From the NCBI GenBank assembly GCA_937898635.1, contig CALEJW010000153.1, forward strand, positions 1 through 9,559: a DNA stretch of 9,559 bases, in the 5' to 3' direction. The notes under the pieces were generated by a model that was given only the letters and a program-made list of their open reading frames with translations, did not search any database and was not told where the DNA came from. Made by a program: the position numbers and the translations under genes. Shown piece by piece: positions 1 through 5,726 of the stretch. This DNA comes from an uncultured Pseudomonadota bacterium (GTDB lineage: Bacteria; Pseudomonadota; Gammaproteobacteria; Burkholderiales; Usitatibacteraceae). Position 1 is the stretch's first letter, and every line of letters begins with the position of its first letter.

Positions 1-480
1 ATGCGAGTGGACCACGCCGGCGAGATATGCGCGCAGGCCCTCTACGCGGGCCAATCGACGATGGCGCGCGATCCCCGCGTTCGCGAGGCCCTGGAGCGCG
101 CCGGGGCGGAAGAACGCGACCATCTCGCCTGGTGCGCGGAGCGGCTCCGCGAACTCGACTCGCGCCCCAGCCTCCTCGCGCCGTTCTGGTACGCGGGGTC
201 CTTCGCGCTGGGCGTGGTTTCCGGCGCGGCGGGGGACCGCTGGAGCATGGCGTTCCTGGTGGAGACGGAGCGCCAGGTCGAGAAGCATCTCGATGGCCAC
301 ATCGAGCGCTTGCCCCCCGGCGACGAGCGAAGCCGCGCGATACTCGACCGGATGCGGGAGGACGAGATCGCGCACGCGGCGACCGGCCGGTTGCTGGGCG
401 CGGCGGAGCTTCCGGCGCCGGTAAAGGGAGCCATGCGCCTCGTGGCGAAGGTGATGACGGAAACCGCCTACCGCTTCTAG
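1..480 (+). CDS. coq7: 5-demethoxyubiquinol hydroxylase Coq7, 5'-truncated by the window edge
   Basis: Di-iron membrane-associated monooxygenase that hydroxylates the demethoxy-quinol ring in a late step of ubiquinone synthesis. All six expected iron ligands are visible, numbered from the first base: E8 (in HAGE), E38 and H41 (ERDH), E90 (ETERQVEKH), E122 and H125 (EIAH). The first three spacings (30, 3, 52) match the human enzyme. The hydrophobic stretch at about 58-77 (LLAPFWYAGSFALGVVSG) is typical of the family. Bacterial members run to about 205-215 residues and have some 50 residues before the HAGE motif, so the ATG at base 1 is probably internal Met and the true start lies upstream. 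The gene ends in TAG and converges on the OsmC-like gene, with only 14 bases between their stops and no convincing terminator. Identification is firm; only the N-terminus is missing. Confidence 0.95.
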   Translation: MRVDHAGEICAQALYAGQSTMARDPRVREALERAGAEERDHLAWCAERLRELDSRPSLLAPFWYAGSFALGVVSGAAGDRWSMAFLVETERQVEKHLDGHIERLPPGDERSRAILDRMREDEIAHAATGRLLGAAELPAPVKGAMRLVAKVMTETAYRF

Positions 481-494
481 GCCACGAGGGGCGT

Positions 495-911
495 TCAGGC
501 CTCGCGAATCTCGAAATCCGAGGTGATGTCGGCGCTCTTGGCGAGCATGATCGTCGCGGAGCAGTACTTCTCCTTGGAGAGCTTGATCGCGCGCTCGACT
601 TGCGCCGCGACGAGTCCCCGGCCGGTCACGAGATAGTGGAAGTGAATGCGGGTGAAGACTTTCGGGTCCTCGGGCGCCCGATCGGCCTCGAGCTCCACCA
701 CGCAATCCACGAGATCCTGGCGGGACTTTCGGAGGATGTGGACGACATCGATCGCGCTGCACGCCCCGGCCCCCATGAGGACGAGCTCCATCGGGCGCGC
801 CCCGAGGTCCCTTCCGCCCACGTCGGGCGATGCGTCCATGACGATCGCATGCCCACTCCCGCTTTCGGCGACGAAGGTCATGCCTTCGACGAGCTTCACC
901 CGCGCCTTCAT
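495..911 (-). CDS. OsmC/Ohr family protein (likely thiol peroxidase-type)
   Basis: Predicted 138-residue protein of the OsmC/Ohr fold. This family reduces organic hydroperoxides with two redox cysteines, although YhfA-like members have no firmly assigned substrate. The two cysteines sit where expected: C51 in GACSAIDVV at the start of the long central helix, and C117 in KYCSATIML. E42 precedes the first. The length is normal for the family. The start is the ATG whose last bases overlap the TGA of the upstream permease gene as ATGA. The reading frame stays open 88 codons further upstream, but that part is the shadow of the permease gene, so I rejected it. The overlap suggests translational coupling and a two-gene operon with the permease. 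The DVVHILRK form of the helix looks closer to the OsmC/YhfA branch than to Ohr, so I give no gene symbol. Family assignment is strong; substrate is unknown. Confidence 0.9.
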   Translation of the reverse strand: MKARVKLVEGMTFVAESGSGHAIVMDASPDVGGRDLGARPMELVLMGAGACSAIDVVHILRKSRQDLVDCVVELEADRAPEDPKVFTRIHFHYLVTGRGLVAAQVERAIKLSKEKYCSATIMLAKSADITSDFEIREA

Positions 912-1966
912 ACGGACTCCCGGAGGTTCTGCGCCTGCAGCCAGGCATTCACGAGGCTCCAGCCCACGGCGAGGAGGGCGGGGCCGATGAAGATGCCGAT
1001 GAAGCCGAACGACACCGCACCCCCGAACACGCCGAGGACGACCAGCAGCATGGACAGCCCTCCCGCCCGGCTCATGAGGATGGGCTTGAGGAAGTTGTCC
1101 ACGGAGCTGATGACCAGCGCGCCGTACGCCACCATGAAGATGGCCCAGCCGGATTCCCCCTGCGCGTACAGCCACGCGGCCGCCCCGCCCCAGATCAGGA
1201 CCGGGCCCATGGGAACCAGCGAAAGGACGAAAGTCAGCGCGGACAGAAGGAGCGCGCCGGGGACGCCGGCGATGAGGAAACCCACCAGCGCCACGGCCCC
1301 TTGCGCCAGGGCCGTGCCGATGAGGCCGTATACGACACCCATTACCGCGTTTCTCGCCGTGGTCAGGACGGAAGAGCCGCGCTCCGTCCCCGCCAGGCGG
1401 GCCATCCCCGCCCGAAGCAGCCTGCCCAGATTCTCGCCGTCGCGGTAGAAGAAGAAGGCCACGAAGGTCGCGACGAGGATCTGCAGTAGACCCTCTCCCG
1501 CGGCGGATCCGGCGGCGATGAGAACGGCACGCGCCGGATCGGCGATTCGCTTGCCGAGGGCCACGAGCTCCTCGCGACTGCCGATGAGCTTGTGCCAGTA
1601 CTCGTCGATCCAGGGTCCGGCGTAAGGCAAGCCGGTGAGCCAGGCAGGAAGCCCGATGGGCCCTCTATCGAGGAACGCGCGGACCATGTCTATCGCCTGT
1701 GCCGAGTTCGTGACGAGGCTGTAGGCCACCAGGGCCACCGGGAGCGCGATGGCGAGCAGCATCCCGAGCGCGAAGAGAAGGGCTGCCAAGGCGCTTCGGC
1801 CGCCAAGGCGACCCCGTAGCCAAATGAATCCGGGCCAGGTCGAAAGGCAAAGCACGCCCGCGAACAGCAGGGCGGCCATGAATGGCCGGACCACGAGGAA
1901 ACACCCAACGACCAGGAGGGCGATCCCGGAAACCTGGGCGTACTGCTCGAATCGGCTGGAGTCCAT
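908..1966 (-). CDS. AI-2E/PerM family inner-membrane permease
   Basis: A 352-residue polytopic membrane protein of the AI-2E transporter (PerM/TqsA/YdiK) family. Hydrophobic segments lie near residues 14-26, 28-43 and 59-83. A soluble loop of about 60 residues follows, then a segment ending FVAFFFYRDG (about 155-175), then closely packed helices to the C-terminus. This is the family's usual pattern of about eight helices. The DNFLKPILMSR sequence before the last helices and the FFFYRDG segment are recognisable family features. Members have been linked to autoinducer-2 or other small-molecule export and to Na+/H+ antiport, so the substrate cannot be read from sequence. The start ATG has no strong Shine-Dalgarno sequence, and a short leader is possible. 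The gene is divergent from rplM and overlaps the downstream OsmC-like gene by four bases. Confidence 0.9.
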   Translation of the reverse strand: MDSSRFEQYAQVSGIALLVVGCFLVVRPFMAALLFAGVLCLSTWPGFIWLRGRLGGRSALAALLFALGMLLAIALPVALVAYSLVTNSAQAIDMVRAFLDRGPIGLPAWLTGLPYAGPWIDEYWHKLIGSREELVALGKRIADPARAVLIAAGSAAGEGLLQILVATFVAFFFYRDGENLGRLLRAGMARLAGTERGSSVLTTARNAVMGVVYGLIGTALAQGAVALVGFLIAGVPGALLLSALTFVLSLVPMGPVLIWGGAAAWLYAQGESGWAIFMVAYGALVISSVDNFLKPILMSRAGGLSMLLVVLGVFGGAVSFGFIGIFIGPALLAVGWSLVNAWLQAQNLRESV

Positions 1967-1990
1967 ATCGGCGATCGGAAGAGTTGGCCG

Positions 1991-1996
1991 ATTCTA
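1991..1996 (-). promoter_or_regulatory. Possible -10 element for the permease-OsmC operon
   Basis: Read on the minus strand this is TAGAAT, 24 bases before the permease ATG. It would give a leader of about 15-20 bases. No good -35 hexamer lies 16-18 bases further upstream (the sequence there is GGGACG-like), so this is a weak call. It is offered only because it is the best -10 match in the divergent control region on this strand. Confidence 0.25.
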
Positions 1997-2034
1997 GCCG
2001 ACGGGCCCGGCCTCGTCCCCGCCGCGCCGGCGCT

Positions 2035-2063
2035 TTGACACAAGGGCCTGATTTCCCTATAAT
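2035..2063 (+). promoter_or_regulatory. Sigma-70 promoter of the rplM-rpsI operon, perfect consensus
   Basis: TTGACA at 2035-2040 and TATAAT at 2058-2063 are separated by exactly 17 bases, which is the sigma-70 consensus in every position. Transcription should begin near 2070 and give a leader of about 80 bases before the rplM ATG. The sequence after the -10 (TTCGCG) is moderately GC-rich. A full consensus promoter fits the high output required of ribosomal protein genes. Confidence 0.9.
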
Positions 2064-2100
2064 TTCGCGTTCGCTTTTCCCAAACAAGGGGCCCAAAGTA

Positions 2101-2120
2101 TTTCCGGCGCCCGCCGGAAG
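2101..2120 (+). promoter_or_regulatory. Hairpin in the rplM 5' leader, candidate autoregulatory site
   Basis: TTCCGGCG at 2102-2109 pairs perfectly with CGCCGGAA at 2112-2119. In practice this makes a seven-pair stem with a GCCC loop, extended by a U-G pair. It lies within the predicted leader, 33 bases before the rplM start, and has no following T run, so it is not an intrinsic terminator. L13 of E. coli is reported to repress its own operon through the rplM leader. Proposing this hairpin as the equivalent site is my inference. Confidence 0.45.
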
Positions 2121-2152
2121 CACCCAGGGGCACCATCACGACAAGGAACACC

Positions 2153-2581
2153 ATGAAGACCATTTCCGCCAACCCGCGGGAAGTCAAGCGCGACTGGTTC
2201 GTCGTTGACGCCACCGACAAGGTGCTGGGGCGTCTCGCGGTCGAGGTTTCGCGCCGCCTGCGCGGGAAGCACAAGCCGGAGTTCACCCCGCACGTCGACA
2301 CGGGCGACTACATCGTCGTCGTCAACGTCGAGAAGCTGCGCGTCACCGGCGCCAAGGCCAGCGACAAGAAGTACTACCGCCACTCGACCTACCCGGGCGG
2401 CATCTACGAGACCACGTTCGACAAGCTCCAGGCGCGTCATCCCGATCGGGTCCTGAAGCTCGCGGTGAAGGGCATGCTGCCGAAGGGGCGGCTGGGCTAC
2501 GCGATGATCAAGAAGCTCAAGATCTACGCCGGCCCCGCGCATCCCCACACGTCCCAGCAACCCCGAGCCCTCGAGATCTAA
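2153..2581 (+). CDS. rplM: 50S ribosomal protein L13
   Basis: A 142-residue early-assembly protein of the large subunit that binds 23S rRNA. It has the usual bacterial length. Recognisable L13 segments are WFVVDATDKVLGRLA near the N-terminus, the basic RGKHKPEFTPHVDTGDY (about 42-58), KKYYRHSTYPGG (about 73-84), AVKGMLPKGRLG (about 104-115) and the terminal HPHTSQQP. The start is set by AAGGAA at 2143-2148, four bases before the ATG. It is the first gene of the rplM-rpsI operon, behind a consensus promoter and a leader hairpin. The TAA stop overlaps the ribosome binding site of rpsI, which favours coupled translation of the two proteins. Confidence 0.98.
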   Translation: MKTISANPREVKRDWFVVDATDKVLGRLAVEVSRRLRGKHKPEFTPHVDTGDYIVVVNVEKLRVTGAKASDKKYYRHSTYPGGIYETTFDKLQARHPDRVLKLAVKGMLPKGRLGYAMIKKLKIYAGPAHPHTSQQPRALEI

Positions 2582-2585
2582 GGAG
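2580..2585 (+). promoter_or_regulatory. Ribosome binding site of rpsI, decides the start
   Basis: AAGGAG begins inside the rplM stop codon. It lies only two bases from the ATG at 2588 but eight bases from the in-frame ATG at 2594. The second distance is normal for initiation and the first is too short, so the site supports the downstream ATG. Confidence 0.7.
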
Positions 2586-2593
2586 CGATGACC

Positions 2594-2986
2594 ATGATCG
2601 GAAACTACAACTACGGAACCGGCCGTCGCAAGAACGCGGTGGCCCGCGTCTTCATCAAGGCGGGAAAGGGACAGATCACCGTCAACGAGAAGCCGCTGGA
2701 CGAATATTTCTCCCGCGAGACCGGGCGGATGATCGTTCGCCAGCCGCTGGAGCTCACGAACCATGCCCAGACGTTCGACATCAAGGTGAACGTCTTCGGC
2801 GGCGGGGAGTCCGGCCAGGCCGGCGCCGTCCGCCACGGCATCACCCGTGCGCTGATCGAGTACGATCCGACCCTGAAGCCGGCCCTGTCGAAGGCGGGGC
2901 TCGTGACCCGGGACGCCCGCGAAGTCGAGCGCAAGAAGGTCGGCTTCCACAAGGCGCGGCGCCGCAAGCAGTACTCGAAGCGATAG
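2594..2986 (+). CDS. rpsI: 30S ribosomal protein S9
   Basis: Small-subunit head protein whose basic C-terminal tail reaches the P-site tRNA. From the ATG at 2594 it is 130 residues, the usual bacterial length, and starts MIGNYNYGTGRRK as betaproteobacterial S9 does. An in-frame ATG six bases upstream would add only Met-Thr, but it lies too close to the AAGGAG. Family features are GRRKNAVARV near the N-terminus, GGGESGQAGAVRHGI in the middle, and the arginine/lysine-rich end KARRRKQYSKR that contacts tRNA. It is the second and last gene of the operon, followed by an intrinsic terminator 37 bases after the stop. Confidence 0.98.
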   Translation: MIGNYNYGTGRRKNAVARVFIKAGKGQITVNEKPLDEYFSRETGRMIVRQPLELTNHAQTFDIKVNVFGGGESGQAGAVRHGITRALIEYDPTLKPALSKAGLVTRDAREVERKKVGFHKARRRKQYSKR

Positions 2987-3023
2987 GGCGGGAGCGCACG
3001 GTCGGGCAATTCCCGAACACGAC

Positions 3024-3048
3024 AAAGCCGCCCGCAAGGCGGCTTTTT
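3024..3048 (+). terminator. Intrinsic terminator of the rplM-rpsI operon
   Basis: AAAGCCGCC at 3024-3032 pairs with GGCGGCTTT at 3038-3046 to give a nine-pair stem with a CGCAA loop. A run of five T at 3044-3048 closes it. It lies 37 bases after the rpsI stop and separates the ribosomal operon from argC. Confidence 0.92.
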
Positions 3049-3061
3049 CGTTCAGGGAACT

Positions 3062-3087
3062 CGAAGCTTCGCCCGCGGGTTCGCGAA
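3062..3087. repeat. Three perfect palindromes laid end to end before argC
   Basis: CGAAGCTTCG (3062-3071), CCCGCGGG (3072-3079) and TTCGCGAA (3080-3087) are each perfect palindromes and abut with no spare base. The region can also fold as TTCGC (3068-3072) with GCGAA (3083-3087). It fills half of the 53 bases between the rpsI terminator and the argC start, where I see no clear -35/-10 pair. It does not resemble an E. coli ARG box, which is AT-rich. Function is unknown. Confidence 0.5.
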
Positions 3088-3101
3088 AGGGACACGAAAA
3101 G

Positions 3102-4130
3102 ATGATCAGGATCGGCGTGGTCGGGGGCACGGGATACACGGGCGTGGAGCTCCTGAGGCTCTTGTGCGCCCATCCCGACGTCGAGCTTGCGGCGATCACG
3201 TCGCGAGGCGAGGCCGGCACGCCGGTCGCGCGCCTGTTCCCGTCGCTTCGGGGACACGTGGACCTCGCATTCAGCGACCCTGCGACGACCGATCTCACGT
3301 CGTGCGACTGCGTGTTCTTCGCGACGCCCAATGGTGTCGCGATGGGCCAGGTCCGCCCCCTGCTCGATGCCGGGGTCAAGGTGGTCGATCTTTCGGCGGA
3401 TTTCCGCCTGAAGGACCTCGTCGTCTGGGAGCGCTGGTACAAGATGAAGCATGCGGCGCCGGACCTCGTCGGTGAAGCCGTGTACGGGCTTCCCGAGGTC
3501 CACCGGGACGCGATCCGGAGCGCGCGGCTCGTCGCCAACCCCGGCTGCTACGCGACTGCCGTGCAGCTCGCGCTGCTGCCGCTCGTCGAAACCGAGTTCG
3601 TGGACCGCGATCATCTCGTCGCAGACGCGAAGTCGGGGGTGAGCGGAGCGGGACGCAAGGCCGAGGTCGACATCCTGTTTTCCGAGGCGTCCGACAACTT
3701 CAGAGCCTACGCGGTTGCGGGACATCGCCACCATCCCGAGATCGTCCAGGAGCTCGCGAAGACCGCGGGGCGGGACATCGGCCTCACCTTCACCCCCCAC
3801 CTCGTCCCGATGATCCGCGGGATCTTCGCCACGATCTATGCGCGGATCACACGCGAGACCGACTTCCAGGAACTTTTCGAGCGCAGGTACGCCGGCGAGT
3901 CGTTCGTGGACGTCCTCCCGCCGGGCACGCAGCCCGAGACGCGATCGGTGCGAGGTTCGAATTCGTGCCGGATTTCCGTCTTCCGGCCCATGGGCGGCGA
4001 CATGCTCGTCGTCCTGGCGGTAGAGGACAATCTGGTGAAGGGGGCGGCGGGACAGGCGGTTCAGAACATGAACCTCCTCTTCGGGATCGAAGAGGCCCGT
4101 GGCCTGGACAAGGCGGCGCTCCTGCCGTGA
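3102..4130 (+). CDS. argC: N-acetyl-gamma-glutamyl-phosphate reductase ArgC
   Basis: Third enzyme of arginine biosynthesis. It reduces N-acetyl-glutamyl-5-phosphate to the semialdehyde with NADPH in the cytoplasm. It has 342 residues, in the range of the long ArgC type. The N-terminal dinucleotide-binding motif GGTGYTG is at residues 8-14. The catalytic cysteine is C149 in NPGCYAT, and the likely catalytic histidine is H208 in GHRHHPEI. The 59-residue spacing between them matches that of the Mycobacterium tuberculosis enzyme. Other family segments are VVDLSADFR, the VSGAGRK loop, and the C-terminal EDNLVKGAAGQAVQNMN. A weak AAAGGGA lies about nine bases before the ATG. The gene stands apart from other arg genes. 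Its stop codon overlaps a possible GTG start of the next gene. No obvious promoter is visible in front of it, so it may depend partly on read-through or on a non-consensus promoter. Confidence 0.97.
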   Translation: MIRIGVVGGTGYTGVELLRLLCAHPDVELAAITSRGEAGTPVARLFPSLRGHVDLAFSDPATTDLTSCDCVFFATPNGVAMGQVRPLLDAGVKVVDLSADFRLKDLVVWERWYKMKHAAPDLVGEAVYGLPEVHRDAIRSARLVANPGCYATAVQLALLPLVETEFVDRDHLVADAKSGVSGAGRKAEVDILFSEASDNFRAYAVAGHRHHPEIVQELAKTAGRDIGLTFTPHLVPMIRGIFATIYARITRETDFQELFERRYAGESFVDVLPPGTQPETRSVRGSNSCRISVFRPMGGDMLVVLAVEDNLVKGAAGQAVQNMNLLFGIEEARGLDKAALLP

Positions 4131-4873
4131 GGGGATTCGCCCGGCGACTGCGAAGCAACTTCGGCATCCGCTCCTCGCGGATGACGATCCGCTCGCACCA
4201 GGCGTGGTACTGGCGCTGGCTCGTGAACATCCTCATGATGGCCGCCGTCGCGGCGATCGTGTGGTGGCTCGTCGAGAACAGCTATCGGATCACGGGTTTC
4301 GATCGCGAGGAGGCGAAGCAGCAGATTGCCTCCCTGGGAGAGGAAAACGCCCGGCTCAAGCGCGATCTGGAGGCGTCGCGGGGAACCGTCGCAGTGCTCG
4401 AGCGACAGGTGGCCATCGACAAGTCCGCCCAGACGGAGCTCGCGAGGAACGTCACGCAGCTCCAGGACGAGAACGCCACCCTCAAGGAAGACCTCGGCTT
4501 CCTGCGCAATATCATGTCCTCGGGAACGACGCCCGAGGGACTCGGGATCGCGAACCTGAAAGTGGAGCAGGACGGCCAGCCCAACGAGTTCCGCTACCGG
4601 ATGTTGCTTACCCAGGGCGGGCAGCGCAAACAGGACTTCAAGGGGAAGATCCAGTTGCTCGCCCGCGTTGCCCACCAGGGGGCGCTCGCGACCCTCACCT
4701 TTCCCGACCCGTCGTCAGGGGACGCGGTGGGTGGCGTGGAGTTTCGCTTCTACCAGAAGATCGACGGGAGGTTCCGCATCCCGGAAGGGGCGGTCCTCAA
4801 GGGCTACGAAGTCCGGGTTATTGCGATTCCCGGGGGACAGGTTAAACTCTCCCGAAGCGTCAACATCCAATAG
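4127..4873 (+). CDS. DUF6776-like single-pass membrane protein with periplasmic coiled coil
   Basis: Function unknown. Read from the GTG at 4127 it has 248 residues. A short arginine-rich N-terminal tail (about 1-26) is followed by one hydrophobic helix (about 31-49, ILMMAAVAAIVWWLV), a charged coiled coil with leucine heptads (about 59-128), and a C-terminal domain of about 120 residues that reads as beta-rich. The positive N-terminus predicts a cytoplasmic tail with the rest in the periplasm, a layout like that of MreC, though I see no sequence match to MreC. I recall proteins like this being annotated DUF6776 next to bactofilins in betaproteobacteria. The GTG overlaps the argC TGA as GTGA. 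An in-frame ATG at 4181 would give 230 residues but has no visible ribosome binding site and would remove most of the basic tail. The start is therefore uncertain. The stop lies nine bases before the bactofilin start. Confidence 0.75.
   Translation: MRGFARRLRSNFGIRSSRMTIRSHQAWYWRWLVNILMMAAVAAIVWWLVENSYRITGFDREEAKQQIASLGEENARLKRDLEASRGTVAVLERQVAIDKSAQTELARNVTQLQDENATLKEDLGFLRNIMSSGTTPEGLGIANLKVEQDGQPNEFRYRMLLTQGGQRKQDFKGKIQLLARVAHQGALATLTFPDPSSGDAVGGVEFRFYQKIDGRFRIPEGAVLKGYEVRVIAIPGGQVKLSRSVNIQ
4821..4848 (+). promoter_or_regulatory. Possible internal promoter for bactofilin and erpA
   Basis: TTGCGA (4821-4826) and TAAACT (4843-4848) are 16 bases apart, each matching four of six consensus positions. 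The pair lies at the end of the DUF6776-like coding region, 34 bases before the bactofilin ATG. It could supply extra transcription of bactofilin and erpA independently of argC. Two four-of-six matches can arise by chance, so confidence is low. Confidence 0.3.
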
Positions 4874-4882
4874 GGGTATGCC

Positions 4883-5290
4883 ATGTTCGGCAAGGGAAAC
4901 AAGCCGAGTCCCATCGACAGCCTGATCGGCGCCGGAACTGCCATCGAGGGCAACATCACCTTCGTGGGGGGGCTGCGCATCGACGGGCACGTGAAGGGAA
5001 ACGTGAAGGCGACCGGCAACAAGCCGGGCACGCTCGTCATTTCCGAACTCGCCAAGGTCGAGGGGGAAATCGACGTGGCGCACGTGGTGGTCAACGGTAC
5101 CGTCGCCGGCCCCGTCCGGGCGACGGAGTACGTCGAACTTCTCCCGAAGGCGAGGGTCACAGGCGATGTGGCCTACAAGTCGATCGAGGTGCACGTCGGC
5201 GCGATCGTGATGGGGCGTCTGCTGTACGAGAACACCCAGAAGAGCGAGAAGGTCGTCGAATTCAAGCCCGCGAGCGGTGCGTCCGACTGA
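4883..5290 (+). CDS. Bactofilin (polymer-forming cytoskeletal protein)
   Basis: A 135-residue protein of the bactofilin family, which polymerises without nucleotide into membrane-bound filaments that position cell-wall enzymes and shape the cell. The body (about 15-115) is a run of short beta-helix turns with regular glycines and valines: IEGNITFVGGLRIDG, VKGNVKAT, VEGEIDVAHVVVNG, VAGPVRATEYVEL, ARVTGDVAYKSIEV. The length and the short disordered ends are typical. The N-terminus MFGKGNKP resembles the MFSK-type membrane-targeting peptide of Caulobacter BacA. AGGGG at 4872-4876 overlaps the upstream stop and sits six bases before the ATG. It follows the DUF6776-like gene by nine bases and precedes erpA, so one transcript is likely. 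An M23 peptidase, the type of enzyme bactofilins often serve, is encoded about 1.5 kb downstream on the other strand. Confidence 0.95.
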   Translation: MFGKGNKPSPIDSLIGAGTAIEGNITFVGGLRIDGHVKGNVKATGNKPGTLVISELAKVEGEIDVAHVVVNGTVAGPVRATEYVELLPKARVTGDVAYKSIEVHVGAIVMGRLLYENTQKSEKVVEFKPASGASD

Positions 5291-5318
5291 CGCAGGCTCC
5301 ACGAAACAGGAGAGTCCC

Positions 5319-5672
5319 ATGAACGACATGTCCACGACGATGCCCGACCCGCTGGTCTTCACCGACAACGCGGCCAACAAGGTGAAGTCGCTGATCGAGG
5401 AAGAGGGCAACACCGAACTCAAGCTGCGCGTCTTCGTGACGGGCGGGGGGTGTTCCGGCCTGCAATACGGCTTCACGTTCGACGAGGTCGCGAACGACGA
5501 CGATACCGTGATGCAGAAGAACGGCGTCAGTCTCCTGATCGATCCGATGAGCTACCAGTATCTTGTTGGTGCCGAGATCGACTATTCGGAAGGTCTCGAG
5601 GGGGCGCAATTCGTGATCAAGAACCCCAACGCGTCCTCGACCTGCGGTTGCGGCTCCTCGTTCAGCGCCTGA
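5319..5672 (+). CDS. erpA: Iron-sulfur cluster insertion protein ErpA (A-type carrier)
   Basis: A-type Fe-S carrier that receives a cluster from the assembly scaffold and delivers it to target enzymes. It has 117 residues, the usual length. The three cluster-binding cysteines are present: C45 in GGGCSGLQYGF, and C109 and C111 in TCGCGSSF. The DDDTV, LIDPMSYQYLVGAEIDY and FVIKNPNA segments are characteristic, and the acidic, longer N-terminus favours ErpA over IscA. The start is the ATG with AGGAGA at 5308-5313 five bases upstream. The frame is open 14 codons further upstream (to 5277), but that would overlap the bactofilin gene and ignore this site. It lies 28 bases after the bactofilin stop and is the last gene of the run, followed by a G/C hairpin. 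I see no recognisable IscR-type operator. Confidence 0.95.
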   Translation: MNDMSTTMPDPLVFTDNAANKVKSLIEEEGNTELKLRVFVTGGGCSGLQYGFTFDEVANDDDTVMQKNGVSLLIDPMSYQYLVGAEIDYSEGLEGAQFVIKNPNASSTCGCGSSFSA

Positions 5673-5699
5673 ACGGGTTCGTCTCGTAGCAGTAGATCG

Positions 5700-5719
5700 G
5701 GGGGGGCGAAAGCCCCCCC
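5700..5719. terminator. G/C hairpin between convergent erpA and anmK
   Basis: GGGGGGGC (5700-5707) pairs with GCCCCCCC (5712-5719) across a GAAA tetraloop, giving an eight-pair all-G/C stem. It lies 27 bases after the erpA stop and 7 bases from the anmK stop, so it could act in both directions. The U run is poor: only three T a few bases later on the + strand and none on the minus strand. It is placed like a shared terminator or a 3'-end stabiliser, but it is not a textbook intrinsic terminator. Confidence 0.65.
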
Positions 5720-5726
5720 GGCCGTT

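Noticed and set aside
485..504. CGAGG / CCTCG inverted repeat at the coq7 and OsmC-like gene ends as a terminator
   Set aside because: The stem has only five pairs with a ten-base loop and no T run, and part of it is coding sequence.
912..1175. N-terminal extension of the OsmC-like protein by 88 codons
   Set aside because: It lies wholly inside the permease gene in another frame. The ATGA overlap gives a start that fits the family length.
27..1448. Long open frame of 473 codons on the + strand across coq7, the OsmC-like gene and the permease gene
   Set aside because: It runs in a different frame through coq7 and antisense to two well-recognised genes. Its translation is Arg/Pro/Gly-rich with no family resemblance, as expected of a shadow frame in GC-rich DNA.
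2057..3538. Open frame of 493 codons on the minus strand under rplM, rpsI and argC
   Set aside because: It is antisense to three certain genes, includes the rplM promoter and the rpsI terminator, and has low-complexity content with no recognisable domain.
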